A stretch of DNA of 30,549 nt from a virus. Positions within the stretch are counted from its first letter, which is position 1; every line of letters begins with the position of its first letter. Under the pieces are notes generated by a model. The model was given only the letters and a program-made list of their open reading frames with translations, was not told the origin of the DNA and did not search any database. The position numbers and the translations under genes were made by a program. The stretch spans positions 1 to 30,549 of the IMG/VR virus record IMGVR_UViG_3300006917_000098. One strand, given 5' to 3'. Shown here piece after piece: positions 1-9,581 of this stretch.

Positions 1-117
1 ATACTTTCTTGGTAAGTAATATACTTCAACACCATACATTCTCAACTGCTCATTGATTAAGTCTTGTATAAGACTCTGCTCTGTTCTTGATCCTTGTTGA
101 AAAAATGGATTTAACAT
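1..117 (-). CDS. gp14: Neck protein gp14, N-terminal part (cut by window edge)
   Basis: The ATG at 117 opens a frame that stays open for 39 codons to the window edge. It begins MLNPFFQQGS and contains LINEQLRMYGVEVYYLPR, which I recognise as the start of the cyanophage version of T4 gp14. In T4, gp14 joins gp13 in the neck complex that closes the filled head and provides the surface for tail attachment. It starts 5 nt after the gp13 stop, so the two are very likely co-transcribed and perhaps translationally coupled; I see no clear Shine-Dalgarno sequence. Only the N-terminus is visible, so the rest of the protein cannot be assessed. Confidence 0.85.
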   Translation of the reverse strand, partial: MLNPFFQQGSRTEQSLIQDLINEQLRMYGVEVYYLPRKY

Positions 118-122
118 TTGAA

Positions 123-971
123 TTATCCGATCATATCTAGTGGTGGTAGTTCATATGTATTGGACATTTTTTCCATAATAGAATCAATTTCTCTTTGTGC
201 ATCATCATATATTTGTCTGCCATTAAGCTCAACACCACCTGGAAGTTTTACTCCCTGGAACTTAATTAAATTCTGTCCCCATTGCTTTTTAATCAATGAT
301 GTCAAATACATTTTCAAGAAAGAGTCATTCCAAACTCTAGAGTAGTCATTTGGATCAAGAGATCTATAACAATCAATAATAATATAATCCCCAATGGATA
401 TACTTCCCCAATCAATATCCAGATATAATCTATCTTGACGTTTATTAAATCTAATTTGTTTTTGGGTAGTCAAAAGAAATTCTATATCTTCAAGATAAGT
501 CTTTGTCATTGCGTAAGTTAAAATTTCAGTTGATCCCCAATAATAAATGTCATTGAGGAATAACTGATATTTGACACTAAACATATTATTTGTTGTTGTA
601 TTAGTGCCATCAAAATGATATATTTTTGTTACCCCAATTACCGATGGTGGTATTTGTAAGTAATTACTATTCTCTTTATATGTAAATGTCGTTGCTGTAC
701 CTACAATATTTGCCGTTGCTGTTGTTGTTGCTATTCCTGCAGTTGGTGATTTTCCGTTAGGTGCTTGTCCTCTATTAATATCATCTTGTGTTACTTGATA
801 TTTTAAAAATACTTGCCCAACACCATCAAAATGTCTTTCTTGAAAGAATTGAATAGCATCATCAACTAAATCATCTATTTGTTCTTCCGCAACATTAATC
901 TCCAATACTGGCGCACCAAGTTTTCTCTTACAATAATCTATTAATTCTTGCCTAGATGCTGGTTGCGCCAT
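123..971 (-). CDS. gp13: Neck protein gp13 (head completion)
   Basis: This 282-residue protein matches the cyanophage form of T4 gp13, which pairs with gp14 to make the neck between portal and tail. The N-terminal block (about residues 6-45, with CKRKLGAPVLEINV and DDAIQFFQERHFDGVGQ) is the recognisable family signature; T4 gp13 is about 309 residues. Residues about 70-100 form a low-complexity Thr/Ala/Gly stretch (GIATTTATANIVGTATT) that looks like an inserted loop. The ATG at 971 is supported by an AGAGGAA ribosome site about 8 nt upstream and by a late-promoter-like box at 990-996. gp14 follows immediately. Confidence 0.92.
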   Translation of the reverse strand: MAQPASRQELIDYCKRKLGAPVLEINVAEEQIDDLVDDAIQFFQERHFDGVGQVFLKYQVTQDDINRGQAPNGKSPTAGIATTTATANIVGTATTFTYKENSNYLQIPPSVIGVTKIYHFDGTNTTTNNMFSVKYQLFLNDIYYWGSTEILTYAMTKTYLEDIEFLLTTQKQIRFNKRQDRLYLDIDWGSISIGDYIIIDCYRSLDPNDYSRVWNDSFLKMYLTSLIKKQWGQNLIKFQGVKLPGGVELNGRQIYDDAQREIDSIMEKMSNTYELPPLDMIG

Positions 972-989
972 TTTTGTTTCCTCTCAAAA

Positions 990-996
990 TATTTAG
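990..996 (-). promoter_or_regulatory. Putative T4-type late promoter box before gp13
   Basis: On the minus strand the sequence reads CTAAATA, ending 18 nt before the gp13 ATG. T4 late promoters use a lone TATAAATA -10 box, and CTAAATA-like variants are known in T4-like cyanophages. The same heptamer at nearly the same distance precedes gp8 and the fibre gene. It lies just past the stop of the 56-residue gene. Short AT-rich matches can arise by chance, so the constant spacing is the main support. Confidence 0.55.
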
Positions 997-999
997 GTT

Positions 1000-1170
1000 T
1001 TACTTTAACATTGTAGAAAGAACTTCTTGTTGCTTCATATAAAGTTTCATATATGCCTTAGATATATTTCGTAAGTCTTCAATATCATCTATGGCATCTA
1101 TTTCAATACAAGCTTTAGCATATTCAAAGTTTTTAGATAAATTTTCTAATTCTATGTCATTTGGATTCAT
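1000..1170 (-). CDS. Small conserved cyanophage-type protein, 56 residues, unknown function
   Basis: A complete short gene reads MNPNDIELENLSKNF at its start and ends KLYMKQQEVLSTMLK. It is predicted to be largely alpha-helical, acidic in its first half, with no membrane segment. Its start lies inside the last codons of the upstream 75-residue gene (14-nt overlap, different frame), which suggests translational coupling. It fills the space between that gene and gp13 almost completely. I recall similar short acidic helical proteins with a KLYxKQQE tail in T4-like cyanophage structural blocks, but know no function. A role in neck or head-tail joining is only inferred from position. Confidence 0.75.
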   Translation of the reverse strand: MNPNDIELENLSKNFEYAKACIEIDAIDDIEDLRNISKAYMKLYMKQQEVLSTMLK

Positions 1171-1384
1171 TTACAAGACTCCTAAGTAAAAATTTAATTT
1201 CATTCAAATCATCTTTCATATTAGCAACATCAGATTCCAAATTTTGTATCTTTTGATTCTCTTCAATTTTTAGTTTTTTTCTAGAAACATACTCTTGATA
1301 TTCCGACATATTTGTATTAATTATTGAGTTTGTATTTGGATCACGAATTAATCCATCATAACCTTTTACTCTTATGTAATCCAT
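1157..1384 (-). CDS. Small coiled-coil protein of the neck/baseplate block, 75 residues
   Basis: The protein begins MDYIRVKGYDGLIRDPNTNS and ends in a heptad-like helix (residues about 35-72, EENQKIQNLESDVANMKDDL) that looks like a coiled coil. A TTG at 1399 would add five residues and overlap the upstream gene; I chose the ATG at 1384 because it starts one base after the TGA of the DUF4815 gene (TGATATG), a typical coupled junction. Short proteins with this N-terminus and a coiled-coil tail are common beside neck genes in cyanophages. It could be a virion component; T4 has the fibritin gene wac at this map position, but no sequence similarity to fibritin is visible. Confidence 0.8.
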   Translation of the reverse strand: MDYIRVKGYDGLIRDPNTNSIINTNMSEYQEYVSRKKLKIEENQKIQNLESDVANMKDDLNEIKFLLRSLVNESK

Positions 1385-1385
1385 A

Positions 1386-4300
1386 TCAAGCAAGTGCAAT
1401 AACTCTCAAGTCTTTAATTCTTGGAACATAAACTTGATTTGTTGATGTTGCAACAATTTTAATTCTATAATTTCTAAATGATGGAAGATTATCTGCAGTA
1501 AATGAATACTCCTTAAAATCTAAGAAATTGGATTCAAACTTAAGAGATGATGATGGAGTAATAAATTTATCAGGTCTTCCATCACTATCTTCCACCGAAA
1601 TTATTTGTGATCTGAAATCTAAATTCATGTATCCTGGGAATGGTACAAATATTGGATCAAATCCAGAATTTTCACTAATTGAATAGAATGCTCTTATATC
1701 ACAATAAGAATTAATATATGCATTTAAAATTAATTTTAAGGAAGTTGCTGGAGATTCTAAAGATATCTCTTTAGAAATATATTGGAATGCTGTTGGGTCA
1801 TCTAAGATTGAATTTGGTCTTGCATCGGATGCATAATTAGAAATTGCACTATTAACTCTATTTGAAGTTAAAATTGCACTAACACGTTGTGTATCAATAA
1901 CCGGAGAAAGATATGTATTAGATGTATCCAATCTCAATCTCAAATTCATTGATTTATTACCTGGAACATTTTGTAAGTTATTTTCTTCATTAACTATAGA
2001 ACAAACCATTCTTGGAGATGTAAAATAATTTGGATTGTTTATTGAAATATTTTCAAACCCAGCATCTACAAAAGGAATTTCATTTCCACTAATACTCTTT
2101 CCAGTAATTGTTCTAATTTCAGAACTTATAGATGTTCCTTGTACAGTTAAGTTTTGAACGATTGGGGTTATAATTTCAAATGGAATATTTTGAGTTGCTT
2201 TTATTGAATATCCTCCACTAGACTTTGTTTGCTTTTGATATAGATTTTGATATCCAATTCCAGAAGATCTATCAATACCATCCGAAGACATATCAAGTTT
2301 AATGTGATAATAATCAAAGTCAACTGCATTTTCAATTGTAACATCATTCAAATCATGTGTTTTATTGATTCTTCTCAGTGAAACACCATTATTTTCATAC
2401 TTATAAACTCTAGATCCTATTGGGTAGGTTAATGGATTTAATCCTCTTGTTATATTTCCACCTATAACATTTCCAGAAACTGAGGTATATTCAATAATTT
2501 CGTTACCTATTTTTAAATAACCTGGATTTGTAGTACCAACACCAACCCCCTCAAAAGTTCCAAATTCTGATGCATTATCTACTGATATAGATCCATTTGA
2601 ATCAGAATCATAAGAAACCGTTAGTTTTGTTGGGTTAATATCAGATTCTACATCAGATATAGCAACAAAATTATTTTCCGAGTACATTCCATGATTTTTA
2701 TGATTAACTTTAATATGAAGACCATCACTTTCGGTAATTATTTCATCAATATAAACTCCTCCACCAAGAGATGCATTAAGATCTGTAGTTATTCCAGAAT
2801 TGTTCACATATCTAATTGTATTGGATGAACCAACAATAAAATCACCTTGAACATTATCAATTATCAATTGATTTGTATTTGCAATTGAAACTATAGTAAA
2901 TCTTGCGTCTCTACCAACAGTTATAGATCCTAATGAGGTTATACCTACAGTATCTCCCACTTTATATCCATTTCCACCGTCAACTATAGTTGCGGCAATT
3001 GCCACTCCATTCCTTACCGTAACGTTAGCAAGAGCACCTAAACCATTACCTGTTACTCTTGAAAGAATTACATTACTATAAGTTAAAGAACCAGATGATG
3101 GTGTATATCCAATTCCGGAGTTGGTTATTGTAAGAGAACCAGTTGCAATACCAGCACTTCCAACGTAATTTCCTGTAGCACCTGAACCAAATTGTGTAAT
3201 TGTATTGCCGAGAGTTAAATTTGGATCATTAATGGTAGATGCTAAACTTACTCTTATTTTCTTTGAATTAAAATTCAATGAATTTGGTAAAAGTTTTGCA
3301 ACTTGACCATTACCTTCAGATAGTTGTGGACTGTAGAATTCAACAGATCCATTTTCAATAAAGTTTGCTCTATAAAGAGTAAATTTCAGATCTTCCCATT
3401 GACTTGGCTCCCATGTTGAAGCATTTTGTGATTTAAATAGAGAACCCAGGTATGGTTGGTTCGAAATAAATGTCTGAGTTATTAAATCATTTTCACCAAT
3501 TCTGGATATATAAACACTGTATTTTGTTGAATTGGATGCCAAACATATGCAATATTCCTTTCCACCTTCCAAATAAATTGGAGCTTTAAATTGAATATTT
3601 GTTGCAACACTTCCATCACCAGATGTATTAACTTCACCTGGTTCCAACACAATTTCTGAGAAAGGAATAACATTCTGGGTTGGGAACCCACCCTGCATTG
3701 TTCTTAATTGGAAAGTTACTGGAATATCAGCATCATCTTTTGATCTAAAGAATACATCACAACTTGTTAGAAATACTCCGGTTTCATTATCAACCAGGAA
3801 AGATTGGGCGAGAGGATCATACCAACCAGTAATTCCTTGTCTTTGAGTTTGGGAAATAACTCTACTGTTAACAAGTTGACTTCCTGTTGTTCTAGAAACT
3901 GCTTGCTCTTCAAAAACTTGTTTATTTTCAATTCTAGCGTTTCTAACCGAAATAATATTTTCTTGAACCGTTTCTAAGGTTCCACTTGAGGTAAATAACT
4001 CTTCGGCTATTGTAGTTGCCAAATTCTGATCATTAGTATTATCATTTACAATGGTGAAAGACTTTGTTCCTGCTTCAAATCTTGGATGAATATTTAGATT
4101 TGGATTTGGAATGTAGAAGCTTCCTATTAAAGTTGCAGATAAGTCAGAAACTAATCTTACATTACTAATTGATGCTTGGGCTTGACTTGTCTTTCCAACA
4201 AGAATCATTCCTGGTTCTACCCAACCACTAAACTCACCTTGCGGTGCGTTAGATAGTGAGAACGTATCAATGTTTAATATTGTAGATGTTGAAGAATATG

Positions 4301-7300
4301 ATTCTGGTAAAATTTGAGAATTGTATGGGTTTTGTGAATATGTGGATGATGGTACATTATATGGACCTTCCTTATGATTTGCTTGAGCAACTCTAAATGT
4401 TATTTTAGCCGAAACATCTTCAGTTCCTTGACCAAGACCTGTTGCTTGAACATATCCGGTAACGGTTTCTCCTACCTGGAAAACTCCAGACAGCATGGAA
4501 ATTTCGAGTAATTTTGGAATACAATATTTTGTTACGTCAACTCCATCAAAGAAAGCATACAGTTGAGTAAGAGGTTTTACTTTTTTAGAAACAAATTGAA
4601 CGTTTCTAGATCTCATATATGGAACTAGATCTCTACTTACAACTCTATCTCCAACTGAAGTATTATCAAATTGTTCAGTAATTATTGTTTTAGTTCCTGT
4701 TCTTGTGTTAACTCCAACGTCTCTTACTTCCGTGTAAGTATCTTGGAAAGTGGTATCAGTTACTGTTCCCCATCTTGCCACTCTTGCTGTTTGTTGTGCA
4801 TCACCAAGCACAGTTCTTGTTCTAGTTGTTGTTATTACCTCTTGACCGGTCCAATTAGTAACCCAAGCATTCCATACTGTTGGGGCAAATCCAGTTTGTG
4901 GGTCAACATTCAATGTTCTTGCAGCGTTTGCAAGTGTTTCTGCATAATTTCCTTCTGTATTAATAATTTTTGCTTCAATTCTTGTAGTATCAATCCAAGT
5001 ATCAGTTGCTGGAGTTAATTCGACTGTTCCTTGCCAGAAACTAATTAGGAATGGTGTTACACTCTCCGATCTTGTTGCGAATGATTGCTTTAACCATTCA
5101 ATTTCTGCATAGTCTAAGGTTAAAATATCTCCTGTTTTTCTTACATTTATTCCTTCTACTGGTTCAAATGCAAGATCTGCATTCGGATCGACACCAACTA
5201 TTGGACCTTCTATTAAATCAATAGAAGTTGTATAATGCCTTGGTCTTAACTCTTTAGTTTGGATATCAATGCTATTTTTTATTGGTATTCTATCTTCTTG
5301 TGGTAAGAAAGATGAGAAATTATCAACAAAGAAACCAGATTTAAATCTATTCAATCCATCTGAATCTGGAACAAATAAATTAGATGTATTTGTTTCCAGT
5401 AGAGAAAGGGTCGTGTAATACTCTAAATTTTTAATTCTATTTTCAAGTTGCTTAATATCAACCATTCTATATCTCTTATGCTCTAAGAATTCTATAGAAG
5501 CTTGAGATGGTGAATACAAATAAGGTGGTAAAGATACAGTTGCAATTTCTAAAGAATCGTCAACTGAAACTGGTTTTTCTGGTTTTTCTGCTGGAGTTCC
5601 ATATTTGACCTGAATTTTACCATCTTTTCCTAGATAAATTCTATCTATTCTTCCCAAATAGAAGGAAAAAGTAGTTAAAATTGTCTCATCAGATGCTAAA
5701 ATGCTTGTAGAAGAATTTTCAGTTGAATTAAAGGATCTACCATAAAACTCTAGAGGGGAACGAGAACCTTCGGAAAGGCTATACTCAGAAACTCTAGGTC
5801 TGATATCAAAAATATCAGTTACTCTTGTTCCATCAATAGATGGTATTTCTAAAGAATAATCAAATGTATTATAGGAACTTGCGGTTGTGATATCTCCATC
5901 ATCAGTAGAGTCATAATATCCACTACTGAAATAAACTTTTATTTTTTTGCTTGGCTCAGAAACAGTAGATTTTCTAGTTAAATAACCATGGGAGTAACTT
6001 GTTCCAGACTGTCCATTATTAAAAGTGTAATTAAATGATACATCAAAACTTGAAGTTTCTAAAGTAACAGATTGTGCTTGAATTGCACTTTCTCTGAAAG
6101 ATATAATTTCACCTTCATTGAAAGTATTTTGATTCTTATAAATGAAAGAAATTTGAGACGCAGTTAATTTTTCTGCAACAATTGCAATAGCTCCACTGGT
6201 TTGTCCAACCATTTCTTCACCAATAATTAATTCTGAAGTCGTTGAAGATGGGCTTGTAATAGAAGCGAGAACAACTTTTGGTGGAGATGGATCTGTAGTG
6301 TCTGCGGACTCATAAATGCCGTGTATTTCAATAATATCTGGTGTGTTCAAAGAAATATTTTCATCTTGAACTCTAGTTCCGTATGGATAATCTCCATAAG
6401 TTAATCCATCGTCTAAGGTTGTAGCACCAATTCCAGAACTTTCATATTTTGAGTTATTAATTAGAAGGGATTTTACTCTGTTCTTTCTTTTTATCTTTGA
6501 TTTTGGATTAACTTTTTCCAGCGTTGCGATCAAAGTTGCACCAGTATCATTAGATCCAAGATTATAAATTTGTAATTGTGTGCCTCCACCAATGAAAGCA
6601 AACATATCAGATGTTAGTGTTTCAGTAGTTCCATCAGATCTAATTAAAGAATATCTCTCAATATCAAATGCAGAGAAAGTCTCATTTGTTCCGGCAACTA
6701 GATTTGTTGATAGTTGATTTCCGGAAATATTTACTGTAAATGTTTTTCTAATTTTTAAAATTGAATTTGATATCTCAACACTAGAAACATTAGTTTTTGG
6801 TAATTTTGTGTATAATGTATTATCTTGTGATGACTCTAAATTAGTTCCAATTACCTTTAAGTCGGTAACTTCTAGAGATGATGAAGAAGGTAAACGTGAA
6901 GAAGTTATTCCCGATACAGTTTGAATATTAGTAACCTCTATAGAAGTAGTGCCAATACTAACAATTCTAGCAAAAACTGGATCTGGAAGTGTAGTATCTG
7001 TATAAGAAACTAGATTGTTTTTAAATAATCTATTAGTTCCAGGGAATAAAGAATTTGCTGGTCTTATTGTACTTGTTAAGAGGGGATTTGATATTATAAC
7101 CTCATCTCCACTGACTAATCTAGAAATTCTGGAAAAAGTTACAGCAGTTCCAGTTATCATTGAAGATACATTTGTAAATGTAACTGCAGTTCCAGCAGCA
7201 ATGGAAACGTTAACAGTATTTCCAGTTCCAATATTAAAGAAAGTATCTCCTACAGAAACAACTCTTACATTTGTTAATGCAGCTCCAACAGAAACCGAAC

Positions 7301-9575
7301 TTATTCCAGATACAAGTCCTGTAACTATTCCAACAAAAATTGAAGAAGATCCAGCACCAACAGTCGAAGTAACTGTTGTTTTCAATTGTGAATTTGATGT
7401 TGAACCAGATGAAATTACAACAAAAGTATTACCAACTGCCACAATAGGGGCTGATGTCAATCCAGTTCCAACAGTAATACTACTACCAATTGTAACTCCG
7501 TTTGGTATTGTATTAACATAAATTGTAGCAGAACCAAAACCAACTGTCGTTGTGATTCCGGAATTTATCGTTGAAGTTATTCCAATGGAGTCAACGTTAC
7601 TTGAATTTATTACAATAAATGTGCTGCCTACTGAGACTATTGGTGCGTTAGTTATTCCTATTCCATTTATTTCGCCAGCAGTAATAGAATTTCCTATAGA
7701 AATTGATGTATTATCAATTCCATTTGCACTATATTGAGTCGAATCTAAGTAAATAACTGTAGAACCGACTCCGACTGTATGTGTTATTGATGTTCTGAAT
7801 AATTCTTCATTTCTAAAATAAGTTTGAACACCAACAGTTGCAAGTCCGATAAAACCATTTGACAATGTAGATTGAATTACATCAGCATTGAAAGTATTTG
7901 CTGCACCGACTTTTCCATATACTGATTTTACGTCTGATATTCCATATGCAGTTACTGCTATGCCTATTAAACCAGACTCAATTCCATTGAAAGATAAAGA
8001 TTCATTTGGAATAAATTTTCCTTTGACATCATATAAAGTTAATGATTTACTTGAAGAAACATTATCCTTTAAAAATCCAGATGCTCCACTATTATTACCT
8101 TTTACATAAGTTGGGAATGATAAAGTTGTTTCGTAGTTTAAATATATTTTTGTGAATGGTTGGATATCAAAAAGAGAAACATGCCATTCATTTAAATTTT
8201 TGTTTGATGAGTTGTATGAACCAGATTCTAATTTAAAATCATAAACTCTTGCTAAACCGATTTCAGATCCAGATGCCGTTATTCCTGAAGATCCTACTCT
8301 TTGGTCTCTTAAACTAAGAACAAAAGTATTTCCGAGACCAACTTGGGGAGTTCCATAAACTCTATTAAGTCTAAATGTTGGACCTGTGTTATAAACTAAC
8401 GATTGGTTTTCTAATGTTTTTGTTGTTCTTGGTTTTTCAACATCTAAAAATGTTGAAGAAATTAAATCTACCTCATATCCTCTAACAAAAGCTTTTCCTG
8501 GTGAAATTTGATATAGAGCTAAATTGTCACTTGGAGTTGCTCCACCATATGTAAATTGACCTCTGTTAAAAATACCACGATTTCCTTTATTATTGTTTAA
8601 AGAATCTTTTACGGATATGTCGAATGGAGAAACTATATAATCTCCAGATTCTGAGTATGTTCTTCTAGCTAGTTCGTCTGCAATTAGATTATACGCAGTT
8701 GTAGATTGTTTTGTACGTATTGCACCATCTACAATTGTTGCAAGTTCAATAAAATTATTATCATCAAAATCAGTTAAACTCTTTTTAAACAGGAAAGTTG
8801 ATATTTTTAGTCTATCTGCTCCTGGAGCAGCATAGTTATTCTCTCCTTGAGAATTATCTGTTAAAGATTCGTCAATATCTGGTGTTATTATTTGTTCATC
8901 AATAAAAAGACCAACTCTATAATTTGGTCTGTTAGAATACTGATCTAAAATTAATGTCTCAGTACTTACATTTACAAAATTACCACGAATAAAATATACA
9001 CCCTCAGATATATTGAAAGAAGATCCAACTGCTGCAGCACCACTAGATAAAGTGATTGCAAAAGGTTCACCTGCTTGTATAGTTGTATTTCCTAAAAGAC
9101 CTGATGTAATTGTAATATTGGATGTTAAAATCTCACCATCTGAAAATTGTTGAGTTGAATTATTTTGCGTATTTGAATTTAGATAATTAATATATAAGGT
9201 TAAATTTCCTCTTTCTGAGTCTTGAGGTAAAAGAATTTTATCTACTACAGCAGTGACGCCAGAAGTTCTGCCAGTTATCTTTGCTCCAACTAATTGATCG
9301 GCATATGCAGATACTGGAACTCCAAGGTAATTATTTTGTAATTGAATGGCATAGTATATGGCATTATATCCAGTATTTCCTGGTATAACTTTTGCCCCTT
9401 CTTTAAAAAAGTGTTGACCAAATCTTTCAATCTGATTCTGTAAAATAGACTGTAAAGTTGTCAGTTCTCTCGCTTGTACTGGATATCCTGGCTTAAATAG
9501 GACCCTATGATAATCATTATTAGGATTAAAGTCATCGAAATACGGTGCTACATTGAGATTTGTTTGCTGGGCCAT
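1386..9575 (-). CDS. Giant DUF4815-type virion structural protein, probably baseplate or tail fibre
   Basis: At 2,729 residues this is the second giant gene. The N-terminal ~80 residues (YFDDFNPNNDYHRVLFKPG, then GYPVQARELTTLQSILQNQI and GQHFFKEGAKVIPG) match the DUF4815 family I recall from cyanophage structural proteins. Residues about 599-795 hold three imperfect 60-75-residue repeats starting TVGxGS. Around residues 1370-1400, RYRMVDIKQLENRIKNLEYY is a family-typical helical segment. Around residues 1910-2060, DPLAQSFLVDNETGVF and EGGKEYCICLASNS belong to a module common in phage tail-tip proteins. A GxGY repeat lies near residues 2130-2210. The gene follows gp8 by 6 nt and sits where T4 carries genes 9-12, so it probably supplies the outer wedge or fibre-attachment parts; that is inference. 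No Shine-Dalgarno is obvious. Confidence 0.82.
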   Translation of the reverse strand: MAQQTNLNVAPYFDDFNPNNDYHRVLFKPGYPVQARELTTLQSILQNQIERFGQHFFKEGAKVIPGNTGYNAIYYAIQLQNNYLGVPVSAYADQLVGAKITGRTSGVTAVVDKILLPQDSERGNLTLYINYLNSNTQNNSTQQFSDGEILTSNITITSGLLGNTTIQAGEPFAITLSSGAAAVGSSFNISEGVYFIRGNFVNVSTETLILDQYSNRPNYRVGLFIDEQIITPDIDESLTDNSQGENNYAAPGADRLKISTFLFKKSLTDFDDNNFIELATIVDGAIRTKQSTTAYNLIADELARRTYSESGDYIVSPFDISVKDSLNNNKGNRGIFNRGQFTYGGATPSDNLALYQISPGKAFVRGYEVDLISSTFLDVEKPRTTKTLENQSLVYNTGPTFRLNRVYGTPQVGLGNTFVLSLRDQRVGSSGITASGSEIGLARVYDFKLESGSYNSSNKNLNEWHVSLFDIQPFTKIYLNYETTLSFPTYVKGNNSGASGFLKDNVSSSKSLTLYDVKGKFIPNESLSFNGIESGLIGIAVTAYGISDVKSVYGKVGAANTFNADVIQSTLSNGFIGLATVGVQTYFRNEELFRTSITHTVGVGSTVIYLDSTQYSANGIDNTSISIGNSITAGEINGIGITNAPIVSVGSTFIVINSSNVDSIGITSTINSGITTTVGFGSATIYVNTIPNGVTIGSSITVGTGLTSAPIVAVGNTFVVISSGSTSNSQLKTTVTSTVGAGSSSIFVGIVTGLVSGISSVSVGAALTNVRVVSVGDTFFNIGTGNTVNVSIAAGTAVTFTNVSSMITGTAVTFSRISRLVSGDEVIISNPLLTSTIRPANSLFPGTNRLFKNNLVSYTDTTLPDPVFARIVSIGTTSIEVTNIQTVSGITSSRLPSSSSLEVTDLKVIGTNLESSQDNTLYTKLPKTNVSSVEISNSILKIRKTFTVNISGNQLSTNLVAGTNETFSAFDIERYSLIRSDGTTETLTSDMFAFIGGGTQLQIYNLGSNDTGATLIATLEKVNPKSKIKRKNRVKSLLINNSKYESSGIGATTLDDGLTYGDYPYGTRVQDENISLNTPDIIEIHGIYESADTTDPSPPKVVLASITSPSSTTSELIIGEEMVGQTSGAIAIVAEKLTASQISFIYKNQNTFNEGEIISFRESAIQAQSVTLETSSFDVSFNYTFNNGQSGTSYSHGYLTRKSTVSEPSKKIKVYFSSGYYDSTDDGDITTASSYNTFDYSLEIPSIDGTRVTDIFDIRPRVSEYSLSEGSRSPLEFYGRSFNSTENSSTSILASDETILTTFSFYLGRIDRIYLGKDGKIQVKYGTPAEKPEKPVSVDDSLEIATVSLPPYLYSPSQASIEFLEHKRYRMVDIKQLENRIKNLEYYTTLSLLETNTSNLFVPDSDGLNRFKSGFFVDNFSSFLPQEDRIPIKNSIDIQTKELRPRHYTTSIDLIEGPIVGVDPNADLAFEPVEGINVRKTGDILTLDYAEIEWLKQSFATRSESVTPFLISFWQGTVELTPATDTWIDTTRIEAKIINTEGNYAETLANAARTLNVDPQTGFAPTVWNAWVTNWTGQEVITTTRTRTVLGDAQQTARVARWGTVTDTTFQDTYTEVRDVGVNTRTGTKTIITEQFDNTSVGDRVVSRDLVPYMRSRNVQFVSKKVKPLTQLYAFFDGVDVTKYCIPKLLEISMLSGVFQVGETVTGYVQATGLGQGTEDVSAKITFRVAQANHKEGPYNVPSSTYSQNPYNSQILPESYSSTSTILNIDTFSLSNAPQGEFSGWVEPGMILVGKTSQAQASISNVRLVSDLSATLIGSFYIPNPNLNIHPRFEAGTKSFTIVNDNTNDQNLATTIAEELFTSSGTLETVQENIISVRNARIENKQVFEEQAVSRTTGSQLVNSRVISQTQRQGITGWYDPLAQSFLVDNETGVFLTSCDVFFRSKDDADIPVTFQLRTMQGGFPTQNVIPFSEIVLEPGEVNTSGDGSVATNIQFKAPIYLEGGKEYCICLASNSTKYSVYISRIGENDLITQTFISNQPYLGSLFKSQNASTWEPSQWEDLKFTLYRANFIENGSVEFYSPQLSEGNGQVAKLLPNSLNFNSKKIRVSLASTINDPNLTLGNTITQFGSGATGNYVGSAGIATGSLTITNSGIGYTPSSGSLTYSNVILSRVTGNGLGALANVTVRNGVAIAATIVDGGNGYKVGDTVGITSLGSITVGRDARFTIVSIANTNQLIIDNVQGDFIVGSSNTIRYVNNSGITTDLNASLGGGVYIDEIITESDGLHIKVNHKNHGMYSENNFVAISDVESDINPTKLTVSYDSDSNGSISVDNASEFGTFEGVGVGTTNPGYLKIGNEIIEYTSVSGNVIGGNITRGLNPLTYPIGSRVYKYENNGVSLRRINKTHDLNDVTIENAVDFDYYHIKLDMSSDGIDRSSGIGYQNLYQKQTKSSGGYSIKATQNIPFEIITPIVQNLTVQGTSISSEIRTITGKSISGNEIPFVDAGFENISINNPNYFTSPRMVCSIVNEENNLQNVPGNKSMNLRLRLDTSNTYLSPVIDTQRVSAILTSNRVNSAISNYASDARPNSILDDPTAFQYISKEISLESPATSLKLILNAYINSYCDIRAFYSISENSGFDPIFVPFPGYMNLDFRSQIISVEDSDGRPDKFITPSSSLKFESNFLDFKEYSFTADNLPSFRNYRIKIVATSTNQVYVPRIKDLRVIALA
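7190..7778 (-). repeat. Three imperfect 60-75-residue repeats inside the DUF4815 protein
   Basis: Three consecutive units begin TVGVGSTVIYL, TVGFGSATIYV and TVGAGSSSIFV. Each continues through a Gly/Ser/Thr-rich stretch to a second strand motif: APIVSVGSTFIVI, APIVAVGNTFVVI and VRVVSVGDTFFNI. The units start near 7778, 7546 and 7362. The copies have diverged in length and sequence, so this is an old protein-level duplication, probably of a small beta domain. Boundaries are approximate. Confidence 0.7.
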
Positions 9576-9581
9576 AATTCT

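Noticed and set aside
1385-1399. TTG start at 1399 for the 75-residue protein
   Set aside because: The ATG at 1384 directly follows the upstream TGA and gives the family-like N-terminus; the TTG only adds five residues overlapping the upstream gene.
4091-4097. CTAAATA box on the minus strand within the DUF4815 gene
   Set aside because: It is inside coding sequence with no start codon at the right distance; it shows that the heptamer also occurs by chance.
7015-7737. Plus-strand open frames of 168 and 61 codons opposite the DUF4815 repeats
   Set aside because: They are low-complexity (Val/Thr/Pro/Ala-rich) mirror images of the repeat-coding strand, with no ribosome site and no family resemblance.
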